Source of the DNA: Pseudomonas arsenicoxydans
GTDB lineage: Bacteria > Pseudomonadota > Gammaproteobacteria > Pseudomonadales > Pseudomonadaceae
Assembly: GCF_006438915.1 (NCBI RefSeq)
Contig: NZ_RCZE01000003.1
Coordinates: forward strand, 1 to 64,000
Direction: 5' to 3'
DNA length: 64,000 bases
Shown: positions 26,490-33,879 of the stretch, piece by piece
Layout: every line of letters begins with the position of its first letter
Numbering within the stretch: position 1 is the stretch's first letter
Made by a program: the position numbers and the translations under genes
The notes under the pieces: model-generated
The model's database searches: none
Seen by the model: only the letters and a program-made list of their open reading frames with translations
Told to the model about the DNA's origin: nothing

Positions 26490-28808
26490 ATGACCACGCC
26501 CGAATCACTCGAAAACACCGTACTGGTGCTACATCCGCCCCGTGTTCCCGAGGCAACCTACCCGGTGTTCGGGGCCGATTGCGGGGTGGCGAAACGTGTG
26601 TATGACCTCACGCCTATGGGCCTGGAAGTGGAAACCGATCCGCCTCTTGCCGGTACAGTCAATCCCGACGATGTCTTGGCGCTCATCTTGAACGGGCAAT
26701 CCGTCGCCAGTAAATCCATCAACCCTGGCGAGGAAAACGCCGTCAACACTCTGTACATCCCGAAGGGCCTTTTGCTGACAAATCGGCTGAACGAGCTGGT
26801 TTGCACCTTTACCCGAGGCAGTCAGAACATCGCAACTTCCACGCCGATCCTGACGTTGCTGTACAACGCCATCCGCCCTGGCATCGAAGACACCACACCG
26901 GGTGATGGTGCTCATTCCGAGCTGGAACTGATCCTGCCGCCAGACGTAATCGAAGACGGCATCGACGCCGACCGTGCGAAACAGGGCGTACGCGTGTGTT
27001 TCTCTTATCCCTATTGCCGCGCGCATGACCGGATCTGGCTGAACTGCAACGGACAGGACGTCTACCGCACCGTCACCGTAGCCGAAGCACCCACCATTCC
27101 CACCGCCGTACCCACCACTGTTTGCGTGATGGTCGATGAGTCTGTGTTCGAGCGAGCCGGCGACAGCCCGACATTCGTGTTTTCCTACACCGTCCACGAC
27201 CAGCTCGGTAATGGCCCGGACACCGACTCGCCGTTTTCAGCGTCGTACGTGGTCGACGTGCATCTCAAGGAGACCCGGCTGGTCGCACCCGATATGGCCG
27301 AAGCCCCGGGCGACCCGGACGATGACCCGACCACCATCGACCGGGACAAACTCGGTAAGAACGACCTGACCGTGTTGGTGCACACCTTTGCCCCGCAGTG
27401 GCAACCCGACGACAAGATCCGCGTGACCTTTACCGCCACGCCAGCCAGCGGAACGGTCGTGACACACATCGTGGAAGCAGACGTTGCGCGGATTCCGTTC
27501 GTCTACCCGCTGAAGGTGCCCAATGCCAAGGTAGTCGCCGGCAGCGTGGCGCGGGCGAAGTATGAGTTGATCAGAAACGGGGATGTCATCGCCACGTCCA
27601 AGACCGCCACTGCCAATATCATCGGTGGGGACGTTGTTGAACTGCTTGCGCCGTTTCTGGTGAATCCTGCGGTGAACCCAATTGATGTGCTGGCTTTTCT
27701 GAATGGGGTAACGGTGCGGGTTCAACACCTGACAGCGGAGTTGAATGATCAAGCACTTTTAATAATTAACAATCCGAGCGCCAGCGACAAAACATTTCCT
27801 GCGCAGACGTTTAATCAAAACAAAAGGGCAAATTTCACATTAACTTTCGAGCTTTTACTGGCTTGGATGAGTCGCAATGTCGAATTGTATTGGGAGTTGA
27901 TTCGCAATGGGAAGCCGATAGGAACATCGTCGCCGTTGAAGCTGACGATTGAACCGATTGCTGACGGGGATGTTCGATTGGGAACCCCAAGAATCGATCA
28001 GGCTGATAGTACACAGGTAGTGGATATCAATGAATTCAAAGGCGATGCCACCGTCTCTCACACTAGCTGGCCATTTAGGGGCGGAGAGTATTTGGTTGAT
28101 ATAAAAGTCATTGGAACCGGCACCAATGGGAGCGCGCATATTATTAATGTGGTTACCGGAGGCTCCTTGACCCTTGACGAGGAAATAAAAGGGTTCAGCA
28201 GACCTCTGTCGCGAGTACAACTGTTATTACTCAAAGACAGTTCAACCCTCCATATCGAGATCAAAGCCCACTTCAAAGACTCCTCCAAGACGGTTATCTT
28301 CCCAAACTCCTTTATTTATACAATCAAGAACCTCCAACCTATTTTGTCGGAAGATTTCGACGCCCATTATTCTCGCTTTATATCATCGAATCAGTCCATA
28401 TCAATCCCTAGCATGAACATACGCCATCTCGGAGGTCTGGGTTATTTAGGTATTAACTCAATTAATACAATTCTCACTGGCCCTTACCCTCCCATACACA
28501 ACCAGAGCGCTGCACAAGTTTTAGAAATGCACACAGATGCATATGGCCAAGGACAATACATGCGAATTGAATTTCGCTGGGGCTACTCTTCAGTCGGCTT
28601 CTACTACCGATTTGTTCAAAGCGACGGGATATTGGTTCGTTTTTTAGACAAAAACGGGAACAGTCTGTCCGATCAACATCTCGTTAATAACCCTGGACCT
28701 TTACCTGTTTTCTTTTCAACTTCAGAAAACTCTATCTGGTTTATAGACATCATTACGAGCGTATGGGACTTAGTTACCTTTGACTATTTCACCATGGGTC
28801 GTACTTAA
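26490..28808 (+). CDS. Large beta-rich (Ig-like repeat) protein, module 1
   Basis: A 772-residue protein with no signal peptide and no membrane segment. The body (about 1-500) reads as consecutive beta-sandwich units of roughly 100-130 residues, with motifs such as SYPYCRAHDRIWLNCNG and YELIRNGDVIATSKTA/YWELIRNGKPIGTS. The first two thirds are related to the module-2 protein, but the C-terminal 150 or so residues are not. From about 27740 the DNA becomes visibly A+T-rich, which suggests a separately acquired end. AGGAG precedes ATG 26490, with the same sequence context as module 2. I cannot assign a function. Surface or tail-like binding is a guess. Confidence 0.8.
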   Translation: MTTPESLENTVLVLHPPRVPEATYPVFGADCGVAKRVYDLTPMGLEVETDPPLAGTVNPDDVLALILNGQSVASKSINPGEENAVNTLYIPKGLLLTNRLNELVCTFTRGSQNIATSTPILTLLYNAIRPGIEDTTPGDGAHSELELILPPDVIEDGIDADRAKQGVRVCFSYPYCRAHDRIWLNCNGQDVYRTVTVAEAPTIPTAVPTTVCVMVDESVFERAGDSPTFVFSYTVHDQLGNGPDTDSPFSASYVVDVHLKETRLVAPDMAEAPGDPDDDPTTIDRDKLGKNDLTVLVHTFAPQWQPDDKIRVTFTATPASGTVVTHIVEADVARIPFVYPLKVPNAKVVAGSVARAKYELIRNGDVIATSKTATANIIGGDVVELLAPFLVNPAVNPIDVLAFLNGVTVRVQHLTAELNDQALLIINNPSASDKTFPAQTFNQNKRANFTLTFELLLAWMSRNVELYWELIRNGKPIGTSSPLKLTIEPIADGDVRLGTPRIDQADSTQVVDINEFKGDATVSHTSWPFRGGEYLVDIKVIGTGTNGSAHIINVVTGGSLTLDEEIKGFSRPLSRVQLLLLKDSSTLHIEIKAHFKDSSKTVIFPNSFIYTIKNLQPILSEDFDAHYSRFISSNQSISIPSMNIRHLGGLGYLGINSINTILTGPYPPIHNQSAAQVLEMHTDAYGQGQYMRIEFRWGYSSVGFYYRFVQSDGILVRFLDKNGNSLSDQHLVNNPGPLPVFFSTSENSIWFIDIITSVWDLVTFDYFTMGRT

Positions 28809-28860
28809 GGAGGCAATGTGGACATATCTACTTGCCTTGCCCCCAAGCCTGGGTGAGAAA

Positions 28861-29224
28861 TAAACAGCGATGTTTAAAAAACATCTCCAGACACTCTCTC
28901 AGGCTACACATCCTTGCGCCGTTGCCTACGACTGCGCCAGAATCCGCCGGCTTGTGCGCCTTGGGCCCGGCCTCTATCGTTTCCCTGCCACTGCCTATCA
29001 GTGGTCGGGTTTCGCAGCCCGGGTCAATCAAGGCGCATAGCGCCACCGTTTCCTTTCAGCTGGCGTTTTTTTTCGTCTACTGCATTGCGTTATGGCGGCT
29101 GTGCGCGGGAGATCTTCGGGTCTGCCGGGTTCCTTGATTCCCGGTCTGCGAACCTGCGTACAGCTGCCACCTCCCCTCGTTTCGCAGCGAGCGGTGACAG
29201 CTCCATTAATCAAGGAGTTTCACC
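28861..29224 (+). ncRNA. Structured leader of the small gene, module 1
   Basis: A 5' region with a constant part (about 28876-28965, almost identical in module 2) and a variable part that keeps the same helices. Helices: CCACTG/CAGTGG (28988-29004); CGGG/CCCG with loop TTTCGCAG (29006-29021), followed by AATCAAGG (29026-29033); a terminator-like CGCCA/TGGCG plus eight Ts (29041-29073); an outer stem GGCGGCTGT/ACAGCTGCC (29094-29102 with 29160-29168); AGATC/GGTCT; CTCG/CGAG, again with loop TTTCGCAG (29176-29191); then AATCAAGGAG (29208-29217), which holds the Shine-Dalgarno. The centre carries CCTTGATT (29132-29139) and CTGCGAA (29146-29152), complementary to both loop-and-tail copies. Likely a cis-acting switch. 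Confidence 0.7.
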
Positions 29225-29584
29225 ATGTTCAAAATCACACCCAACCCACCCGAAACCGACGACGTTTCCCCCTACGAATCCACCGATTCCAAAAAGCTCA
29301 ACACCGCCGCCGACCGCGCCCTCGACTACTACCTCAAACCGGTCATCCCCAAAGACACGCCGCGCAAACCCAGCACGATCTACTTCGTCGGGCCCGACAC
29401 CGATAACGAAACCCTACTCGTCAACGCCTGCGAGACGTTGGCGTCTGCGAGTGTGATGTTGAGTGATTTCGCGGGGCAGTTGAACGGTACACAGCGCCAT
29501 ACCCTGCTGGGTATTCAAAACTCCGTGATGTTGGGAGAAATGGCGGTGAACCGGATGCTGGACAACGTCGATCCGCATAGCTAA
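29225..29584 (+). CDS. DUF6124/DUF3077-type small protein, module 1
   Basis: A 119-residue protein starting MFKITPNPPETDDVSPYES. It is a conserved Pseudomonas type: a Pro-rich N-terminus, AADRALDYYLKP, then a helical C-terminal half (LLVNACETLASASVML, later GIQNSVMLGEMAVNRML). There is no signal peptide. The role is unknown. It differs from the module-2 copy by only a few residues (2 fewer at the N-terminus). AAGGAG at 29212-29217 is part of the leader's AATCAAGGAG element, so translation may depend on the leader's fold. Confidence 0.85.
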   Translation: MFKITPNPPETDDVSPYESTDSKKLNTAADRALDYYLKPVIPKDTPRKPSTIYFVGPDTDNETLLVNACETLASASVMLSDFAGQLNGTQRHTLLGIQNSVMLGEMAVNRMLDNVDPHS

Positions 29585-29595
29585 CACGCAGCCCC

Positions 29596-29728
29596 TGTGG
29601 CGAGGGAGCTTGCTCCCGCTGGGCTGCGAAGCGGCCCCAATCAATGACAACGCTTTCCTTCAGGCATACCGCGTTTAATGGTTTTGGGGTTGCTGCGCAA
29701 CCCAGCGGGAGCAAGCTCCCTCGCCACA
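29596..29728. repeat. Second-family inverted repeat, complete
   Basis: TGTGGCGAGGGAGCTTGCTC ... GGGCTGCGAAGCGGCCCC is mirrored by GGGGTTGCTGCGCAACCC and GAGCAAGCTCCCTCGCCACA. It is copied in module 2 at 33535-33667. Confidence 0.92.
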
Positions 29729-29775
29729 TTGGTCAGGTTAGCCGTAGAGTTTTGTGGGGGTTGGTCGGGCCTCAC

Positions 29776-29864
29776 CGCGAGCAAGCTCGCTCCCACAGGG
29801 GATTTTTGTCGTTCACATATTTTGTGTTCAACACTCAAACCTTGTGGAGCGAGCCTGCTCGCGA
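29776..29864. repeat. Degenerate REP pair
   Basis: CGCGAGCAAGCTCGCTCCCA (29776 on) and TTGTGGAGCGAGCCTGCTCG (to 29864) are variant REPs in opposite orientation. They are copied at 33715-33803. Confidence 0.75.
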
Positions 29865-29883
29865 TTGCTTTCTCACAGGCAAC

Positions 29884-29923
29884 AAAAAACCCGCCATTCC
29901 TGACCCAGGAATGGCGGGTTTTG
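29884..29923 (-). terminator. Duplicated copy of the lapA terminator
   Basis: ACCCGCCATTCCT (29889-29901) pairs with AGGAATGGCGGGT (29907-29919), with an A-run on the left and a T-run on the right. It is the same hairpin as the one behind full-length lapA at 33823-33862. Here it stands behind the 39-codon lapA remnant. Confidence 0.85.
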
Positions 29924-29940
29924 TCGTTTCAGACTTCAGA

Positions 29941-30060
29941 TCACACGGTGTCCACCTTCAACGAATGGTCATTCAACATGCCATTGATGATGGTCGCCGT
30001 ATCGTGACCACCCGCCACCACCCCGCCCGCTCCCGGCGTGACGCCGTAGTGGCTGGCGAG
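29941..30060 (-). pseudogene. lapA 3'-end fragment (last 39 codons)
   Basis: The reverse strand encodes LASHYGVTPGAGGVVAGGHD and the following residues to the stop, the same as the end of LapA. Upstream of 30060 the sequence is unrelated. It is a duplication scar without a start or the rest of the gene, and cannot yield a useful adhesin. Confidence 0.93.
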
Positions 30061-30166
30061 GCCAAAAATGAGGACGTATCTATTTTCCATCTGATCCTGA
30101 TGTCGTGGATAAAAGGGGACGCACCTATTTGTTCTCCTATTTGTCCTTAACTGATGACCACTCGTC

Positions 30167-30190
30167 GCTACTGTCAGATCTGACAGTAGC
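30167..30190. promoter_or_regulatory. Palindromic operator-like site, module 2
   Basis: A perfect 24-base palindrome GCTACTGTCAGA/TCTGACAGTAGC, ending 62 bases before the start of the second large gene. It shares the CTGTCAGAT core and the distance to the start codon with the module-1 site, while the surrounding DNA differs. Confidence 0.6.
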
Positions 30191-30252
30191 CGTATTTTCC
30201 GTCCTGCTATTTGATTGCTCCAGTCGCCCACAATCGTGCCGGAGCCTCAGCC

Positions 30253-32715
30253 ATGACTACCCCCGAATCACCCGACAACAGCGTCCTCGTGATGGACCCG
30301 CCCTGGGTGCTACTCGCCACCCAGCCGGTCGTCGACGCGGACGTCGGCCTCCCCCTGGCAAGTTATGACTTGATCCCCGATGGCGAGGGTGCGACGGCCG
30401 TGGTGAATCCGCCGTTGTCAGGCACGGTTGAATTGGATGACGTCATTAGGCTATGGCTAGTGGGGGACGCCACGTTCCTGAGCAGTGCGTTCATTACCGA
30501 TGTGAACGCCAAAACGAGTCTGCGCATCCCGAAAGGCCGCCTTTATTCTGACCAGATCAACAAGCTGTTTTACACCATCACGCGCGGCAGTTCGAACGTC
30601 GGAAAATCCGAGCCCAATCTGACCCTGCTCTACAACAAGATCCGCCCCGCTCTAAAAGACCGGTTTCCAGAGACCGACGGCCATTCCGAACTTGAACTGC
30701 GGTTGGCTGACGACATCAAGAACGGCGTCGGCCCTGACTTTGTCAGCGCCCAGGTGTGGGTGTCTTACCCGTATTGCCGGGCCTACGACACGATTACCTT
30801 GAAGTGCAACGGCGAGATCATGACGTACAAGGTTCGCCCGGATGAAGCGCCACAGCCGCCAAATCCGGGCTCGGCGGACCCGATCGCGGTGTGTTTCACC
30901 GTGACCCGCGCCTACCTGGAGAGCGCGGTAAGACCGGGCGGCAAGCTCCATTTTTCCTGCACCTGCACCGACCAGATTGGCAACACAACGGACACCGACG
31001 CGGTGTGGTCGGCGACGCAAACGGTGGATGAAGACCTCGCTGGCCTCCTGTTGCCGGCCGCGTTGCTGCGCGAACAGCTGAACGACCCCGACGATGACTT
31101 GAGCGTCATCGACCTGGAAAAACTGGGCGGGAAACCGCTGTTGCTGGTCATCCTGACGGCCGATTCGCGCTTTCGGGTGGGTTACACCCTCAACGCCGTC
31201 TACACCGCCACCTTGACCGGGCAAGCGGATGTGGTTGTGCGCGTGTCGGGAATGGTCGAGGCGGACGAGTTCGGGCAGAAAAAGATCTGTGTGCTGGAGG
31301 TGCCGAACGACAAGGTCCTGGCCGGACGCACGGTGACGGTGATGTATGAATTGTTCGATGGCGCCACTTTGGTGGGCCGCTCGAAAGCGGCGACGGCGTT
31401 GGTGGTGGGTGAAAACACGATTGAAATCGATGCGCCGAGGCTGTTGGCTCCAGCCACCATTCCCGTCGATGCATTGGATCACGAGCAAGGTGTCAACGTG
31501 CGCGTCGACTTCGCGGCGGCGCAGCCCGGTGACAAGGCGCAACTGGTGTTGCGCAATCCATTACCGGGCTCGCCCGATTTTCCGGAGCTGTCGCTGGATC
31601 AGACATTCGCCATCTTCAATCTGGATGTGGTGTTTTTGGGGTTGTGGCACGGCAAGGCGCCGGAGTTGAGCTGGGACCTGATTCGAGGCGGGAAAGTGAT
31701 TGCCCAGTCGTTGCCGTTGGTGCTGACGGTGCTGCCCATTTTGAATGAAGATGACCGTCTGCCAACGCCCAAGATCCTTCAGGCCGCCAACAACGGCGAC
31801 GGACCAGAACTGGACGTCTCCAACCTGACGCCGGGCGCCACGGTGCGGTGCCTGGTCTGGCCACTGATCGCGTTTGGTCAACCGGTCTGGCTGCACCTGC
31901 GCGGCAAAAACGCTATCGGCGGGGAACACAACATAACCCTGTTGCGGCATCCGACCAATGCCGTGCACCAAGCCTGGCTGAATGCGGGGTACTACGATGT
32001 TTCGGTGCTTTACAGCTACCTCAAGGACCTGGGCGATGGCAGTGTCTTGGAAGTGTGGTTCACGGCGGCACTGGACAAGGGGACCGACGAAAGTAAAGCG
32101 GTGACCTTCCCGATACGGACCTATCGGGTCAAAGTCATCCCGGACCTCATCATAGATGAGTCACCACTCTTTCTCACAGGGGCTAACTTTTCTATCAGAG
32201 GGGCAGGGTTACCATGGACCCACTCCGGTGCCGACCCTGTCGGCACCTACGCAGATCGGACCCCAACAAGCGGAATCCTCCCATATGAATATTTTACATC
32301 CGACAATAAGATCGCCATCGTCGACGGTTCTGGCCGCGTTCGCAGCGAAGGGAACGGAACTGCCCGGATCACAGTAACCGACGGATTGCTGCGGTCGGCG
32401 AGCTACGACGTAAATTGTACTAATGTGAACCATATCGTCTGGAACCCAACCCCCATGGATGCGTATCAAGCGGCCGCATGGACGGCGGCAATTGGAGCAA
32501 CCGCGATAATACCCTATGAAACAAACCTATCAGTTTTGGGGGTAAAGTTTCGCGCCGCGGCGTCATTCATTGCATGGAGCACTGACCGGGTCCCAGGTAA
32601 CGGCGCGGTCGCCCTAGGGCCCAACACAGCGGTGCCACCGGGGGGAAGCTGGAAAGCGTACGTCAGTACAGCAATCGACCTCAACCCGGTAATCGCAATG
32701 AAGGGAAATCTCTAA
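30253..32715 (+). CDS. Large beta-rich (Ig-like repeat) protein, module 2
   Basis: An 820-residue paralogue of the module-1 protein. Shared landmarks include MTTPES at the start, the YPYCRA.D.I.L.CNG motif, the PDDD and VLEVPND segments, and WDLIRGGKVIAQS. There is no signal peptide. The C-terminal quarter differs from module 1 and contains a bacterial Ig-like (Big_2 type) unit: SDNKIAIVDGSGRVRSEGNG followed by TARITV. GGAG precedes ATG 30253. A further in-frame ATG 42 bases upstream lacks this context. The function is unknown; variable C-terminus and constant N-terminus resemble a binding protein with exchangeable tips. Confidence 0.8.
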   Translation: MTTPESPDNSVLVMDPPWVLLATQPVVDADVGLPLASYDLIPDGEGATAVVNPPLSGTVELDDVIRLWLVGDATFLSSAFITDVNAKTSLRIPKGRLYSDQINKLFYTITRGSSNVGKSEPNLTLLYNKIRPALKDRFPETDGHSELELRLADDIKNGVGPDFVSAQVWVSYPYCRAYDTITLKCNGEIMTYKVRPDEAPQPPNPGSADPIAVCFTVTRAYLESAVRPGGKLHFSCTCTDQIGNTTDTDAVWSATQTVDEDLAGLLLPAALLREQLNDPDDDLSVIDLEKLGGKPLLLVILTADSRFRVGYTLNAVYTATLTGQADVVVRVSGMVEADEFGQKKICVLEVPNDKVLAGRTVTVMYELFDGATLVGRSKAATALVVGENTIEIDAPRLLAPATIPVDALDHEQGVNVRVDFAAAQPGDKAQLVLRNPLPGSPDFPELSLDQTFAIFNLDVVFLGLWHGKAPELSWDLIRGGKVIAQSLPLVLTVLPILNEDDRLPTPKILQAANNGDGPELDVSNLTPGATVRCLVWPLIAFGQPVWLHLRGKNAIGGEHNITLLRHPTNAVHQAWLNAGYYDVSVLYSYLKDLGDGSVLEVWFTAALDKGTDESKAVTFPIRTYRVKVIPDLIIDESPLFLTGANFSIRGAGLPWTHSGADPVGTYADRTPTSGILPYEYFTSDNKIAIVDGSGRVRSEGNGTARITVTDGLLRSASYDVNCTNVNHIVWNPTPMDAYQAAAWTAAIGATAIIPYETNLSVLGVKFRAAASFIAWSTDRVPGNGAVALGPNTAVPPGGSWKAYVSTAIDLNPVIAMKGNL

Positions 32716-32730
32716 CATCATCAGCTCAAA

Positions 32731-32758
32731 GGGAAAAGGGAAAAGGGAAAAGGGAAAA
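32731..32758 (+). repeat. Short tandem repeat, GGGAAAA x4
   Basis: Four perfect copies of GGGAAAA follow the second large gene, then GGGGACGTATTTATTTTT. The number of copies could vary by slippage. The final GGGGACG...TATTTATT segment resembles short remnants found at 30116 and, inverted, at the window end. Confidence 0.85.
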
Positions 32759-32805
32759 GGGGACGTATTTATTTTTCGTTCGATCTTGATGGCGAAGTCC
32801 GATTA

Positions 32806-33157
32806 AACAGCGGTGTTTAATCGACATCTCCAGAAACTCTCTCAGGCTACACATTCTTGCGCCGTTGCCTACGACTGCGCCAGAATCCGCCGGCTTGTGC
32901 GCCTTGGGGCTGGGCTCTATTGTTTGCTCGTCGCTGAAAAACAGCGATCGGGTTTGGTAGCCCGGTTACCTGTCGCTACATGCTCATAATGCAGAGACTC
33001 ATTTCGTCCTCTGTATTTATGGCGGTCATGCGCAGGGCATCCTCGGATGCGCCGGGTCTTGCACCAGGTAACCGGTCTACCAACCTGCGTATGGCCGCCA
33101 CCCTTCGTTTGGTAGCGAGGGTGATGGCTCCTTAATGTCTTACCTGGAGCATCATCT
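32806..33157 (+). ncRNA. Structured leader of the small gene, module 2
   Basis: Same design as the leader at 28861 but with other bases in the variable helices: TCGCTG/CAGCGA (32931-32947); CGGG/CCCG with loop TTTGGTAG (32949-32964), then GGTTACCTG; a CAGAG/CTCTG hairpin (32992-33013); outer stem GGCGGTCAT/ATGGCCGCC (33021-33029 with 33091-33099); GCATCC/GGATGC (33037-33050); a second TTTGGTAG loop (33108-33115); and TTACCTGGAG (33140-33149), which holds the Shine-Dalgarno. The centre has CAGGTAA (33065-33071) and CTACCAA (33077-33083), again complementary to both copies. Every variable helix is still paired. Confidence 0.7.
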
Positions 33158-33523
33158 ATGTTCAAGATCACACCCAATCCACCAGAAACCGAAACCGACG
33201 ACGTTTCCCCATACGAATCCACCGATTCCAAAAAACTCAACACCGCCGCCGACCGCGCCCTCGATTACTACCTCAAACCGGTCATCCCCAAAGACACCCC
33301 GCGTAAACCCAGCACCATCTACTTCGTCGGCCCCGACACCGATCACGAAACCCTGCTGGTCAACGCCTGTGAGACATTGGCGTCAGCGAGTGTGATGTTG
33401 AGTGATTTCGCCGGGCAACTGAACGGTACGCAGCGCCATACCCTGCTGGGCATTCAAAACTCCGTGATGTTGGGAGAAATGGCGGTGAACCGGATGCTGG
33501 ATAACGTCGATCCGCATAGCTAG
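33158..33523 (+). CDS. DUF6124/DUF3077-type small protein, module 2
   Basis: A 121-residue near-twin of the protein at 29225 (start MFKITPNPPETETDDVSPYE; the ET is repeated). Most base differences between the two are silent or absent. The Shine-Dalgarno GGAG lies in the leader's TTACCTGGAG element, with 8 bases to ATG 33158. Two nearly identical proteins behind two different leaders suggest that the leader and large gene, not the small protein, are what diversifies. Confidence 0.85.
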   Translation: MFKITPNPPETETDDVSPYESTDSKKLNTAADRALDYYLKPVIPKDTPRKPSTIYFVGPDTDHETLLVNACETLASASVMLSDFAGQLNGTQRHTLLGIQNSVMLGEMAVNRMLDNVDPHS

Positions 33524-33534
33524 CACGCAGTACC

Positions 33535-33667
33535 TGTGGCGAGGGAGCTTGCTCCCGCTGGGCTGCGAAGCGGCCCCAATCAATGACAACGTTTTCCTTC
33601 AGGCATACCGCGTTTAATGGTTTTGGGGTTGCTGCGCAACCCAGCGGGAGCAAGCTCCCTCGCCACA
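33535..33667. repeat. Second-family inverted repeat, complete
   Basis: Copy of the element at 29596-29728 with few changes. It lies in the 356-base gap between the small gene and the lapA stop, which also holds a REP pair and a terminator. Confidence 0.92.
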
Positions 33668-33714
33668 TTGGTCAGGTTAGCCGTAGAGTTTTGTGGTGGT
33701 TGGTCGGGCCTCAT

Positions 33715-33803
33715 CGCGAGCAAGCTCGCTCCCACAGGGGATTTTTGTCGTTCACATATTTTGTGTTCAACACTCAAAGCTTGTGGAGTGAGCCTCATCG
33801 CGA
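33715..33803. repeat. Degenerate REP pair
   Basis: Copy of 29776-29864. Here the right member has decayed further (GAGTGAGCCTCATCGCGA). Confidence 0.72.
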
Positions 33804-33822
33804 TTGCTTTCTCACAGGCAAC

Positions 33823-33862
33823 AAAAAACCCGCCATTCCTGACCCAGGAATGGCGGGTTTTG
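33823..33862 (-). terminator. Rho-independent terminator of lapA
   Basis: ACCCGCCATTCCT (33828-33840), loop GACCC and AGGAATGGCGGGT (33846-33858), with A-run and T-run at its sides. On the minus strand it lies 17 bases past the lapA stop. Confidence 0.88.
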
Positions 33863-33879
33863 TCGTTTCAGACTTCAGG

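Larger units (their letters stand above)
28876..30060 (+). repeat. Direct duplication, left copy (leader, small gene, REPs, lapA end)
   Basis: This stretch is repeated at about 32815-33999, with an offset of about 3.94 kb. The small gene, the two repeat families, the terminator and the last 39 codons of lapA are nearly identical. The middle of the leader is the part that differs. At 30061 the match to lapA stops abruptly. Confidence 0.9.

Noticed and set aside
29010..29153. Invertible promoter segment flanked by inverted repeats
   Set aside because: The 23-base inverted copies have several mismatches and indels, and no invertase is near. RNA pairing explains the compensating changes better, although inversion is not excluded.
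28914..29456. 180-codon plus-strand frame across the leader and small gene
   Set aside because: It runs out of frame through the small gene and ends in Pro/Ser/Thr-rich nonsense; the leader is better explained as RNA.
28861..33157. CRISPR array or classic integron attC sites
   Set aside because: The repeats in the leaders are few, unevenly spaced and form helices; there is no spacer pattern, no cas gene and no integrase.
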